Shown here: positions 28,864-37,467 of the stretch, piece after piece
How positions within the stretch are numbered: the stretch's first letter is position 1
Layout of the letters: each line of letters begins with the position of its first letter
DNA from: a virus
Reading direction: 5' to 3' (one strand)
Length of the DNA: 49,329 nucleotides
Virus record (IMG/VR): IMGVR_UViG_3300025424_000016
Location: 1 to 49,329 of that record
The notes under the pieces: generated by a model
Database searches by the model: none
Told to the model about the DNA's origin: nothing
Seen by the model: only the letters and a program-made list of their open reading frames with translations
Made by a program: the position numbers and the translations under genes

Positions 28864-30877
28864 ATTGAACGAATTAAATGCAAAATTAAAACTTGAAGAT
28901 TTGGTTTCATGTCCTAACATTGCCGAACTACTTGATGAAGCGGATTTAAATAAGATTGGTTGGGATTGTGTTCACGGCTTTGATTTAGATTTACTAAGCC
29001 GTTCTGCTTGGGAAAAGAAAACAGAAGAGTCTATGAAGCTTGCTTTGCAAGTAGTAGAACAGAAATCCTTTCCATGGCCAGGTGCTTCAAACGTTAAGTT
29101 TCCCCTTATTACTATTGCAGCATTACAGTACCATGCACGTAGTTATCCTGTTCTTGTAAGTGGTGATCAACCTGTTAGGTGTCGTGTTATTGGACAAGAC
29201 CCAGACGGAGAAAAGACCCGTAGAGCAGATCGAGTAGGTGCTCATATGTCCTATCAAATCCTAGAAGAGGATGATGATTGGGAAGAAGAGATGGATAGAG
29301 TTCTTATTACTCAACCTATTATTGGTTGTGCTTTTAAGAAGACATATTACCATCCTGTCATGCGTCGACCTGAATCAGAATACATTCTAGCTCAGGATCT
29401 TGTAGTTAATTACTGGACCAAAAGTTTAGATAAAGCTCCAAGAGTGACGCATGTACAATACATGGATAGTAACAAATTGTATGAGTTTAATGCTCGTGGT
29501 TTATTCCTTAAACTAAAAGATGAAACACCAAGAGCTATAGTCCAGTCAAATTTATCTTTGACTAAGAACAAAGCCCAAGGTATGGATGCTCCAATGTCTG
29601 TAGACAAAACGACACCATACGAAATATTAGAACAACATTGTTTTATAGACTTTGATGGCGATGGATATGCTGAACCATACATTGTGTGGATCAATAGATC
29701 TAACAAACAAGTGTTAAGAATTGTAGCTAGATATTTTACAGAGTCAATAGAATACTCTGATAAAGGTAAAGTATTAAGTATCACACCTGAATCTTATTTT
29801 ACTAAGTTCCCTTTTATACCATCACCAGATGGTGGGTTTTACGACTTAGGGTTTGGAGTTCTATTAGGACCGTTAAATCAAAGTATTGATACTATCATTA
29901 ATCAATTGATTGATGCTGGAACAATGGCTATTACAGCCGGTGGTTTCTTGAGTCGTGGTATTAAAATTCGTGGTGGTAATACTAACTTTGCTCCGCTAGA
30001 ATGGAAGCATGTAGATACTACAGGCGATGATTTACGTAAAGGTATTGTACCATTACCAGTAAGAGAACCTAGTCAAGTTATGTTTACATTGCTTGGTATG
30101 TTAATCAATTACGGTGAACGTATTGGTGGTTCAGTAGATATTCTTGTTGGTGAAAACCCAGGACAGAATACTGCAGCAGAAACTACACGTACAATGGCTG
30201 AACAAGGTATGAAGATCTTCTCAGGTATTTTTAAACGTACCTACAGAAGTTTAGCACAAGAGTTTAAAAAGCTGTATCGTTTAAATCAGTTGTACATGGA
30301 TGACTCTGACTTTCAATCTGATCTAGGAGATTTCAATATCTTTGCATCAGACTATAATGGACCAATGTCAGACATTAGACCGGCAGCAGATCCAAACATT
30401 GTATCAGATTCACAACGTATGGCACAAGCTCAAGCAATACTACAATTAGCTTTAACAACTCCTGGAGTTAACATAAGACAAGCACAGTTAGGTTATGTTA
30501 GAGCTTGGAAGTATGCTGAGATTGAACAGTTGTTACCGGATCCAAAAGGACCTAATGCAATACCTCCTAAACAAGATCCTAAGGTACAGATTGAACAAAT
30601 GAAGTTACAAGGTAAGCAGATGGACATCCAGATGACTACTAAGTTAGCTACATTAAAGTTAATGCAAGAGCATGAAGTAAATCAAGCTAAGATTGCTAAG
30701 ATGGAAGCAGAAGCAATTCTAGCATTAGAGGAAGCTGGTGGAGTATCCAAAGGACACGACATCGCAGTATTAAATGCAGAAATAGCTTTGGCTAAATCTA
30801 AAAATGATGGTATAATGCAATCCATCGAAGCTATGTTAAAAATCTCTGAACATAATAGAGACCAAGAAAAGGAATAA
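28814..30877 (+). CDS. portal protein
   Basis: A 687-residue ring protein through which DNA enters and leaves the head. Features include KSFPWPGASNVKFPLI near residues 85-100, a conserved-looking P-W-x-G-A-S start seen in podovirus portals, and a long C-terminal helical, Gln and Lys rich domain (PKVQIEQMKLQGKQMDIQMTT and on) typical of the barrel or clip. It begins inside the terminase end (50-base overlap); a second ATG at 28826 is possible. It is followed by head genes. Confidence 0.92.
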   Translation: MSMDMTKKVATQLQDIKLNELNAKLKLEDLVSCPNIAELLDEADLNKIGWDCVHGFDLDLLSRSAWEKKTEESMKLALQVVEQKSFPWPGASNVKFPLITIAALQYHARSYPVLVSGDQPVRCRVIGQDPDGEKTRRADRVGAHMSYQILEEDDDWEEEMDRVLITQPIIGCAFKKTYYHPVMRRPESEYILAQDLVVNYWTKSLDKAPRVTHVQYMDSNKLYEFNARGLFLKLKDETPRAIVQSNLSLTKNKAQGMDAPMSVDKTTPYEILEQHCFIDFDGDGYAEPYIVWINRSNKQVLRIVARYFTESIEYSDKGKVLSITPESYFTKFPFIPSPDGGFYDLGFGVLLGPLNQSIDTIINQLIDAGTMAITAGGFLSRGIKIRGGNTNFAPLEWKHVDTTGDDLRKGIVPLPVREPSQVMFTLLGMLINYGERIGGSVDILVGENPGQNTAAETTRTMAEQGMKIFSGIFKRTYRSLAQEFKKLYRLNQLYMDDSDFQSDLGDFNIFASDYNGPMSDIRPAADPNIVSDSQRMAQAQAILQLALTTPGVNIRQAQLGYVRAWKYAEIEQLLPDPKGPNAIPPKQDPKVQIEQMKLQGKQMDIQMTTKLATLKLMQEHEVNQAKIAKMEAEAILALEEAGGVSKGHDIAVLNAEIALAKSKNDGIMQSIEAMLKISEHNRDQEKE

Positions 30878-30883
30878 CAATTT

Positions 30884-31102
30884 ATGGTAGTAACAGAGCC
30901 AGAGTTTCTTGACTGGAAACAAAGCCCAGTCACGAGTGCTTTTATGAAAGCTTTATTTAATGATAGAGAATACTTAAAAGAAATGTTGTTAGCAGGTACT
31001 GATGATGATTCAAATGTCAGAGGACGTGCAGCAGCAATTGCTTTAATTATGACTATGACTTATGAAGACTTAATGGAATCACTAAAGGAAAACAGACAAT
31101 GA
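30884..31102 (+). CDS. small hypothetical protein, 72 aa
   Basis: The protein (MVVTEPEFLDWKQSPVTSAFM...) is helical and acidic, with ALFNDREYLKEMLLAG and RGRAAAIALIMTMTYEDLM. A small gene of this kind often lies between portal and scaffold in podovirus genomes, perhaps as an assembly factor. The end overlaps the GroES-like start (ATGA). No specific function is recognised. Confidence 0.7.
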   Translation: MVVTEPEFLDWKQSPVTSAFMKALFNDREYLKEMLLAGTDDDSNVRGRAAAIALIMTMTYEDLMESLKENRQ

Positions 31103-31458
31103 GTAATGTAACTGGTATTAATCCAATTTTAAATAGAATCCTACTTAAACCATTATATGTTGTAAATAAAACAGCTACTGGTATTATAGTATCTTCTGAT
31201 GGGATGAGTGAACGAGAGCAACTAGGTAATACTACCGGAGAAGTTGTTGCAATTGGTCCAGACGCTTTTAAAGAAGAGGGTTACACAGAACCACCTGTTA
31301 AGGTTGGAGATAAAGTTGTTATTGCTAAGTATGCGGGTTTAATGTATATAGGCAGAGACGGTAACAAGTATAGAATGATTAACCATGATGACATTACAGG
31401 TATCTTAGATCCTGACATGGACATTGTTGATCCACATTTAGTTAAAGGAATAAAATAA
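31099..31458 (+). CDS. GroES-like co-chaperonin fold protein
   Basis: The 119 residues follow the Cpn10 pattern. NRILLKPLYVVNKTATGIIVSS is the first strand and loop, GEVVAIGPDAF is the middle, and VKVGDKVVIAKYAGLMYIG...YRMINHDDITGIL is the end. GroES caps GroEL; a phage version could help fold the capsid protein. It sits in the head gene block before the scaffold gene, which fits. It is longer than bacterial GroES because of a C-terminal tail (DPHLVKGIK). Confidence 0.8.
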   Translation: MSNVTGINPILNRILLKPLYVVNKTATGIIVSSDGMSEREQLGNTTGEVVAIGPDAFKEEGYTEPPVKVGDKVVIAKYAGLMYIGRDGNKYRMINHDDITGILDPDMDIVDPHLVKGIK

Positions 31459-32300
31459 TGAGCGAAGATACTTTGCAACAAACAGAAACAACACAACCAG
31501 ACTTACCAGACTATGAAACAGAAGCTAGATCACAAGGTTGGGTAGCTCAAGATGAGTTTCGTGGTAATGAACATGATTGGGTTAATGCTGAAACTTTTGT
31601 TAAACGTGGAAGAGAGATTCTACCAATTGTTCGTAAGAATAATGAAAAGCTTCTTAAAGAATTAAATGAAGCTAAGAAGGATGCTCAAGAAGCTAAATTA
31701 GCAGCTAAGGAGTTTCAGAAGTTCCAACAGGAACAGTACGAAAGAAAAGCCAGAGAATTACAAGCACAATTAGATGCTCTTAAACAAGCAAAAAAAGAAG
31801 CTATTAATTCTGGAGACGGAGAACGAGCAGTAGAACTTGATGACTTATCAGATGCTCTCAAAGAAGAAATTCGTGAGACTAAAGAACAAGCTAAAGTTAA
31901 ACCTGTAGAAGTTTTAGACACTCCACCAGCACCAGATGTCAACCTACAAAATTGGTTAGACAAAAATGATTGGTTTGGTACAGACAAGCGTACAACTGGT
32001 ATTGCAAATGGATTAGCGGAAGCTATCCGTATAGAGTCGCCTCATTTACAAGGTCAAGCTTTTCTTGACCAACTAGATAAAGAACTTGCAGAAGTACTTC
32101 CAGCTAAGTTTGGTAAACAGAAAAAATCAAATCCAATGGATACTGGAAATACTACAAGCACAACAACAAACCGTCCTGTAAAAGGTAAACGGACTTACGA
32201 AAGTCTACCAAGTGATGCTAAAGCAGCTTGTGATAGATTTGTAAAACAAAAATTAATGACTCGTGAAGAATACATTGAGTCATATGATTGGTCAGAGTAA
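31458..32300 (+). CDS. scaffolding-like protein
   Basis: The 280 residues are rich in Glu, Lys and Ala. A long coiled coil lies at about 55-150 (ELNEAKKDAQEAKLAAKEF and on), followed by a linker, a C-terminal W and D segment (LQNWLDKNDWFGTDKRTTG) and a basic tail region. Such a helical protein between portal and capsid genes is the usual scaffold. It would guide capsid assembly and then leave. The identity is inferred from composition and position. Confidence 0.72.
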   Translation: MSEDTLQQTETTQPDLPDYETEARSQGWVAQDEFRGNEHDWVNAETFVKRGREILPIVRKNNEKLLKELNEAKKDAQEAKLAAKEFQKFQQEQYERKARELQAQLDALKQAKKEAINSGDGERAVELDDLSDALKEEIRETKEQAKVKPVEVLDTPPAPDVNLQNWLDKNDWFGTDKRTTGIANGLAEAIRIESPHLQGQAFLDQLDKELAEVLPAKFGKQKKSNPMDTGNTTSTTTNRPVKGKRTYESLPSDAKAACDRFVKQKLMTREEYIESYDWSE

Positions 32301-32315
32301 TTAACGGAGATAGAT

Positions 32316-32828
32316 ATGACAGCAAGCAATAACAAAGTAGAACCAAAATCTGAAGAATTAAAATCAACATCTGATTTAGTTTCCACAGTTCCTTCCGAGA
32401 AACCAGTACGCAGAAACAAAGGTGCGTTTAACGGGACCCGTGGTAAACTACAAGTAGGACAGCTCATTCAAGGCTATCACTTGTATTTCTTTAATGATGA
32501 ACCAGGTCGTATACAAGCGGCGTTAGATGCTGGCTGGGAATTTGTCGCTCCTGATGAGGTAGGTTATTCTTCTAGTAACGTTACAAATACAAACGTAGAT
32601 CTAGGAAACAGAGTTAGTGTATTAGGCATGAAGAATGAAATGGGACAACCACAACAACAAATCCTTCTTAAAATTCGCCAGGAATGGTGGGAAGAGGATC
32701 AAGCCGAAATACAAAAAAGAAACGACAAAACTGATGCATCAATCAAACGAGGTAAAGGTGGTCATAGTGTTGACACTACCGGTTTCTATGATGCAGGAAT
32801 TAAAACCTCTATGAGTAACAAATTTTAA
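32316..32828 (+). CDS. virion-associated hypothetical protein, 170 aa
   Basis: The protein starts with a Ser, Lys and Glu rich tail, then RRNKGAFNGTRGKLQVGQLIQGYHLYFFNDEPGRIQAALDAGWEFVAPDEVGYS. The pattern G.HL.W.ND.PG.I..A...GYEFV is seen in small phage head-region proteins of unknown role. AACGGAGATA lies upstream of the ATG. It is probably structural or an assembly factor. Confidence 0.65.
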   Translation: MTASNNKVEPKSEELKSTSDLVSTVPSEKPVRRNKGAFNGTRGKLQVGQLIQGYHLYFFNDEPGRIQAALDAGWEFVAPDEVGYSSSNVTNTNVDLGNRVSVLGMKNEMGQPQQQILLKIRQEWWEEDQAEIQKRNDKTDASIKRGKGGHSVDTTGFYDAGIKTSMSNKF

Positions 32829-32840
32829 AAGGAATTTTAA

Positions 32841-33464
32841 ATGGCAAACTTAAATGCCCCTCGTGGTCTAAGCCCTATCGGTACTATTACCGGTGGAGCA
32901 TGGAACCAGCAAGGCCAATTATTCGCTATTGCTTCCGATGCTTCTAACACATACGCTATTGGCGATGTAGTTAAGTTGGCAGGCGGTGCGGATACTAATG
33001 GTATTGCTTATGTAACAAAAGCAGCAACTACAGATATTCCTGTAGGTGTTATTGTCGCTACTCGTGTAGCTGACTATGGTGTATCTTTACAAGGTACAAC
33101 CTTAGATCTAACTAAATTATATATTAGCTTAAGTGCTGGTTTACGCTATGTATACGTTGTAACAGATCCAAATGTAATTTATGAAATTGAAACAGATGCT
33201 ACAGGTGTTGCAGCTGCTGACGTAGGTAAGAATGCTGGTATGACTATTACAGCCAACCAAACATCTTTATCTCAGTCTAGCCCATTATCCTCTACTGTGT
33301 TAAATAGTTCCTCATTACTTGCTCAATCATCTTCAGGTTCATTAGCATTACCTTTAACTGTTATTGGAGTTTCATTACGTCCAGATAACGCTCCAGGTGC
33401 TTATGATAATGTTCAAGTAATATTTAATAGACATCAATTCAAGCAAGCCCAAGGCACAGCTTAA
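32841..33464 (+). CDS. head decoration-like protein
   Basis: The 207 residues begin MANLNAPRGLSPIGTITGGAWN and are rich in small and beta-forming residues (Ala, Thr, Val, Ser). Such proteins with the start NAPRGL.P lie directly before the capsid gene in many podoviruses and are capsid-associated. AAAAGGA precedes the ATG. A Ser and Leu rich loop (SSLLAQSSSGS) lies near residues 150-165. It is likely a cement or head fibre base protein. Confidence 0.65.
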   Translation: MANLNAPRGLSPIGTITGGAWNQQGQLFAIASDASNTYAIGDVVKLAGGADTNGIAYVTKAATTDIPVGVIVATRVADYGVSLQGTTLDLTKLYISLSAGLRYVYVVTDPNVIYEIETDATGVAAADVGKNAGMTITANQTSLSQSSPLSSTVLNSSSLLAQSSSGSLALPLTVIGVSLRPDNAPGAYDNVQVIFNRHQFKQAQGTA

Positions 33465-33484
33465 TACTTTAAAGGAATAATAAT

Positions 33485-34411
33485 ATGGCAGGCGTAATTA
33501 CCACTGGAACACATCCAAAAGCCCTATGGCCAGGCATTAAAGCTTGGTGGGGTCAAGTATACGACGAACATCCTGAAGAGTATTCAGCATTGTTTGACAA
33601 AGATACTTCACATCAAAACTACGAAGAAGATGTCCAGTTAACTGGCTTCGGACTTGTACCACAAAAATCTGAAGGTATGGGTACTCAGTATGACTCAGAG
33701 ATTCAAGGTTTTACAACACGTTACACACACATTGCATATGCTTTGGGTTATATTGTAACTAAAGAAGAATTAGATGACAACCTCTATGAACAAGTTTCTA
33801 AGAAACGTTCTGGTGCTTTGGCAATGTCTTTCCGCCAAACTAAAGAAAACGTTGGAGCTAACATCTATAACCGTGCTTTCACTACTGGTACTAACTTACA
33901 GTACGCTGGTGGTGATGGTGTCGCATTATGCTCCACAGCACATCCTAACACTTCTGGTGGAACTTTTTCAAACAAGTTAACAGTTGATGCTGACTTGTCT
34001 GAAGCAGCATTAGAAGATGCTACTATTGCCCTTATGGGTTTCCAAGACGATCGTGGATTGTTAATCAATGTAATGCCTAAATCATTACACATTGCTCGTC
34101 AAGAAATCTATAATGCAGGACGTATTCTTAAAACAGTATCACAACCAGGTAATGCAAACAATGACTTGAACATCCTCAAGGCAAACAATGTATTCCCAGG
34201 TGGTGCAATTGTAAACCACTATTTCACAGCTCCACACGCATGGTTCATCAGAACTAATGTACGTGACGGTATGAAGTATTACGAACGTGTTGGTATCCAG
34301 TTTGATCAAGATAATGATTTTGATACAATGAATGCTAAGGCTAAAGGCTATGAGCGTTACAGCTTTGGTTGGACAGACCCACGTGCAATCTTTGGATCTA
34401 ACGGTCCTTAA
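33485..34411 (+). CDS. major capsid protein
   Basis: The 308 residues include GVITTGTHPKALWPGIKAWWG at the start, YALGYIVTKEELDDN, K.R.GALAMSFRQTKE...NRAFTT and a C-terminal GWTDPRAIFG. This layout matches the HK97-fold capsid proteins of the Mu gpT-like kind. It has a good ribosome binding site (AAAGGA) and stands after scaffold and decoration genes. Codon use looks optimised (many Gly and Ala codons GGT, GCT), as for an abundant protein. Two hairpins follow its stop. Confidence 0.88.
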   Translation: MAGVITTGTHPKALWPGIKAWWGQVYDEHPEEYSALFDKDTSHQNYEEDVQLTGFGLVPQKSEGMGTQYDSEIQGFTTRYTHIAYALGYIVTKEELDDNLYEQVSKKRSGALAMSFRQTKENVGANIYNRAFTTGTNLQYAGGDGVALCSTAHPNTSGGTFSNKLTVDADLSEAALEDATIALMGFQDDRGLLINVMPKSLHIARQEIYNAGRILKTVSQPGNANNDLNILKANNVFPGGAIVNHYFTAPHAWFIRTNVRDGMKYYERVGIQFDQDNDFDTMNAKAKGYERYSFGWTDPRAIFGSNGP

Positions 34412-34427
34412 TAGTAGTAACTAATGT

Positions 34428-34512
34428 AGAGAGGGTTTAACCGACCCTTTCTATGTTTACAGATTAATAAACCCCCCTTAACGCCTTCGGGCGTGACTAA
34501 TTCACGTTAAGG
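34428..34512 (+). promoter_or_regulatory. two hairpins after the capsid gene; the second can hide the next ribosome binding site
   Basis: AGAGAGGGT (34428-34436) pairs with ACCCTTTCT (34444-34452, one G-U). CCTTAACG (34476-34483) pairs with CGTTAAGG (34505-34512), and inside it ACGCC-TTCG-GGCGT (34481-34494) makes a UUCG hairpin. The pair CGTTAAGG contains most of the AAGGA site for the gene at 34521. The two inner pairings share bases 34481-34483, so they compete. Stabilisation of the capsid mRNA, or a limit on the next gene, is possible. Confidence 0.55.
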
Positions 34513-34520
34513 AAAACAAA

Positions 34521-35231
34521 ATGGGAAATCCCACAAGATTACAGGCAGGACTATCAACAGCTTATCAAAACGAAGTTTTTTATAGCTATCCATATCCAGA
34601 CCCTTTCCACACAGGAAGCACACAAGCATTAGGTAGCACAAGCTACATGAATGACTTTAATACCCTTATTGGTACAGACTATACTGTATCTGGTTCAGGT
34701 TCAGCTTTTGCTTTAGCTTCTGGCGTAGGTGGAATTGCTGTATTAACTCCAGGTGGTACTACAACAGCCTCCGCAGCTTATAAAGCCGCACCATCTTTTC
34801 AATTCATTTCTGGTAACCGTTTCTGGTTTACAACTCGTTTTAAAACTTCTGCTGTTGCTGGTAGCGTATCTTATTATGTAGGTTTACGTAACGGCTCTTC
34901 TGCTACTGATGGTTTGTGGTTCTCTAAAGCAGCTTCTTCAACAAGCATTAATTTAGTATCTACTGTTGGTTCTACAGCAACTACTTTAGTTACTGGTGTA
35001 GCTACAGCAGCTGCAGATACATACGTAGAAGTAGGTTTTTACTTTGACGGTACAGATTTATTAGTATATGCTAACAGTGCTTTAGTAGCTAGAGTAAGTG
35101 CACCAACAATTGGTTCTTCAGGAACAACTTTAACTAATGCTGTTATTGGACAAGTTTTCCAAATTACTCCAACAGCAACTGATACTATGACTGTTGATTT
35201 TGTAGGAACAGCACAAGAAGTATCAAGATAA
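34521..35231 (+). CDS. head or fibre protein, jelly-roll-like, 236 aa
   Basis: The N-terminus reads MGNPTRLQAGLSTAYQN...PYPDPF. A Gly, Ser and Thr rich beta domain follows, with FWFTTRFKTS, SYYVGLRNGSSATDGLWF and YVEVGFYFDGTDLLVYAN. This alternation is typical of lectin-like or jelly-roll domains of virion proteins. It lies after the capsid gene and its hairpins. I infer a decoration or fibre role only from composition and position. Confidence 0.65.
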   Translation: MGNPTRLQAGLSTAYQNEVFYSYPYPDPFHTGSTQALGSTSYMNDFNTLIGTDYTVSGSGSAFALASGVGGIAVLTPGGTTTASAAYKAAPSFQFISGNRFWFTTRFKTSAVAGSVSYYVGLRNGSSATDGLWFSKAASSTSINLVSTVGSTATTLVTGVATAAADTYVEVGFYFDGTDLLVYANSALVARVSAPTIGSSGTTLTNAVIGQVFQITPTATDTMTVDFVGTAQEVSR

Positions 35232-35243
35232 TAGGAGCTATAT

Positions 35244-35870
35244 ATGGCTAATGCAGTCAATACTCAGATTATTTTAGATGGTCATCGTAATGCAATTGTT
35301 AAAGTTACAGGTGTTTTAGATACGTCTAACATAGCTGCTTCTGGTACTTTAGGTACAGCCGGTTCTGGTGTAACTACTAACGGATCTAAAGTTATTACAT
35401 TTACTGCAGGGGGTTTATCCCCCACAGTAGGTCAAGGTGTAACTGGTACTAACATTCCAGCCGGTGCTTATATAGCTAGTGTTCAAAGTACAACTCAAGT
35501 AACTTTAAACGTAGCAGCAACAGGTCCTGGAACTGGCTTAACTTTTTCTCTTGTAGCTGGTAGTGTTATTATTATTGATCCAGTTAATTATGATTTAATA
35601 CCTACTGGATTCTCTATTCATCATTTAGACTATTCTATTTCAGATCCTTTAGAAGTTAGATTGTTCTGGGATGGGACAACTCAAGTAGATATTTTACCTA
35701 TTGCTGGTCGTGGTAAAATGAGCTTTGGTAGTTTTGGTGGTTTGCAAAATAATGCAACTAATCCTACTGGACGTATTGCTCTTGGTACAGCAGGTTACAA
35801 TACAACATTAGGCACTACACCATTAGTATTCTCTGTTGTTCTTGAGATGGTTAAAACTGGTGTACAATAA
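35244..35870 (+). CDS. virion beta-rich protein, 208 aa
   Basis: The protein contains VTTNGSKVITFTAGGLSPTVGQGVTGTNIPAG.YI..VQSTTQVTLN, a segment common in phage tail and fibre proteins, between two other beta-rich parts. TAGGAG precedes the start. The C-terminus (YNTTLGTTPLVFSVVLEMVKTG) is strand-rich. It is a structural protein of unknown place, probably part of the head-tail or fibre set. Confidence 0.65.
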   Translation: MANAVNTQIILDGHRNAIVKVTGVLDTSNIAASGTLGTAGSGVTTNGSKVITFTAGGLSPTVGQGVTGTNIPAGAYIASVQSTTQVTLNVAATGPGTGLTFSLVAGSVIIIDPVNYDLIPTGFSIHHLDYSISDPLEVRLFWDGTTQVDILPIAGRGKMSFGSFGGLQNNATNPTGRIALGTAGYNTTLGTTPLVFSVVLEMVKTGVQ

Positions 35871-36031
35871 TGAATGTAGTAGAAACTAAATCAGACGTAA
35901 AACAAATAGAATTACAAGCAATTATTATTAGAGCTGATGGCACTATAGTTAATCTTGGTACTATTGATTATTGGCATAAAAACCCAATTAAAAGATTTAT
36001 ATGGAGAATTAAAAAATGGCTACTCTCTTAG
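35870..36031 (+). CDS. small hypothetical protein, 53 aa
   Basis: The ATG at 35870 overlaps the previous stop (TAATG), and the end overlaps the next gene by 16 bases. The protein reads MNVVETKSDVKQIELQAIII, then a strand with RADGTIVNLGTI and a basic amphipathic end (PIKRFIWRIKKWLLS). Short proteins with this RADGT..N.G core occur in phage structural regions. The function is unknown. Confidence 0.6.
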   Translation: MNVVETKSDVKQIELQAIIIRADGTIVNLGTIDYWHKNPIKRFIWRIKKWLLS

Positions 36032-36381
36032 TAAATACAGGTAAAGCTATAGTGACCAACAGACTCAATGGTGGAGGAACTACTCCGCAATATGTTGGTT
36101 GGGGAACAGGTGCAGGTACAACTGCAGCTGCTGATACAACACTATTTACCGAAGTATCTCCACGAGTTTCTGGTACAGTAACTCAAGTAACAACATCTAC
36201 TACTAATGATACATTTCAAGTAGTAGGTACACAGACAGCTGGAACAACAGAAACAATAACTAATGCAGGATTGTTTGATGCTTCTACATCTGGAAACCTC
36301 TTTGTTAAAGGTGATTTTACAGGTGTTGGATTAAACTCAGGTGACAGTATTCAGTTTACTTTTAAGGTTCAGTTTAGTTAA
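36016..36381 (+). CDS. virion beta-rich protein, 121 aa
   Basis: The sequence MATLLVNTGKAIVTNRLNGG...YVGWGTGAGTT continues with Thr and Gly rich strands (TETITNAGLFDAS, GDSIQFTFKVQFS). This is common in phage proteins next to fibre genes, possibly a tail or fibre attachment part. It lies between the 53-residue gene and a fibre gene. There is no enzyme motif. Confidence 0.62.
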   Translation: MATLLVNTGKAIVTNRLNGGGTTPQYVGWGTGAGTTAAADTTLFTEVSPRVSGTVTQVTTSTTNDTFQVVGTQTAGTTETITNAGLFDASTSGNLFVKGDFTGVGLNSGDSIQFTFKVQFS

Positions 36382-36383
36382 TT

Positions 36384-37142
36384 ATGGCCCATCAAGTAGC
36401 GGATAGAATACAACAAACAGGTACGGCTAACACAACTGTTAGCTTTACCTTATCTGCCACTACTGCTGGCTATCAATCTTTTTCATCTGCCATTACAACA
36501 GGTAATACAACTTATTACTCTGCTAATGACGGAACCAATTGGGAAGTAGGTATTGGTACATTAACCAATTCTACAACCCTTACAAGAACAACAATTCTAT
36601 CCTCAAGCAATTCAGGATCAGCAGTAACATTTAGTGGCACAGTTACTGTATTTTGTGATTATCCTGCAGCTGTAGCTGTATACTCTAGTAACAATCCAGG
36701 CACAGCAGGACAAGTTTTAACCTCCAACGGAACAGGTACAGTACCTAGTTGGGGTGCAGTCTATGGTAGTTATTCAAGAACGTCTGTAACAGCAACGGCA
36801 TCACAAACTACTTTCACTGTAAGTTATACAGCACCATATATTGAAGTCTATTACAACGGTGTATTACTTAATGCTTCTGATTACACAGCAACTAATGGTA
36901 CTACAGTTGTATTAGCTACGGGTGCATCAGCAGGTGCTATTGTTGAGTTTATTGCTTACAATACTTCTGTTACAGTTCCAGTTGCCGGTTCTAACACACA
37001 AGTACAGTATAATAACGGTGGTGCTTTAGGAGCATTTTCAGGATTTACTTTTGATGGAACTAATTTAAACATTCCTTTTGGAACATCAGGTTCTGCAACC
37101 CCTAGTGCTAAAATAGCATTAGCACTTTCTATGATTGCTTAA
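36384..37142 (+). CDS. fibre protein with a FTV.Y..PYIEVY.NG module
   Basis: The 252 residues start with Thr and Ser rich strands. At about 130-195 there is a module FTVSYTAPYIEVYYNGVLLNASDYTATNG...AGAIVEFIAYNT, and then NTQVQYNNGGALGAFSGFTFDGTNLN. The module also occurs in the tailspike at 40699-42765 (FTVPYTYTVGGNNIAVFVNG...YTE), so fibre genes here share parts. It starts two bases after the preceding stop. Confidence 0.72.
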   Translation: MAHQVADRIQQTGTANTTVSFTLSATTAGYQSFSSAITTGNTTYYSANDGTNWEVGIGTLTNSTTLTRTTILSSSNSGSAVTFSGTVTVFCDYPAAVAVYSSNNPGTAGQVLTSNGTGTVPSWGAVYGSYSRTSVTATASQTTFTVSYTAPYIEVYYNGVLLNASDYTATNGTTVVLATGASAGAIVEFIAYNTSVTVPVAGSNTQVQYNNGGALGAFSGFTFDGTNLNIPFGTSGSATPSAKIALALSMIA

Positions 37143-37467
37143 TATGCCTATTAATTATATATCTGCTCAAACATCAAACGTATCAACATCAACAACAGTT
37201 TATAACCCAACTACGTCTGGTGTTCAAGCCACTTTAATTGGTTGTTTAATTGCTAATACAAGTTCTGTCCCTGTTAATGCTACAGTAACTTTAACTAATG
37301 CATCATCAACTGTAACAACAAATATTATTCAAAACGTAACAATACCTAGTGGTAATTCATTAGATATTTTAAGTACAGCTAAGATTGTTGTACCACAAAA
37401 TTATACAGTTAAGGTAAGTTCTACAGGTTCTGTTGATGTAACTATTTCTAGTATCGAGGTGTCCTAA
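37135..37467 (+). CDS. beta-rich virion protein, 110 aa
   Basis: The protein contains ISAQTSNVSTSTTVYNPTTSGVQATLIGCLIANTSS and strands such as VPVNATVTLTNAS and YTVKVSSTGSVDVTISSIEVS. This alternation suggests an Ig-like or fibre domain. It overlaps the previous gene end by eight bases and the next start by one. The role is unknown; it is probably structural. Confidence 0.6.
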   Translation: MLNMPINYISAQTSNVSTSTTVYNPTTSGVQATLIGCLIANTSSVPVNATVTLTNASSTVTTNIIQNVTIPSGNSLDILSTAKIVVPQNYTVKVSSTGSVDVTISSIEVS

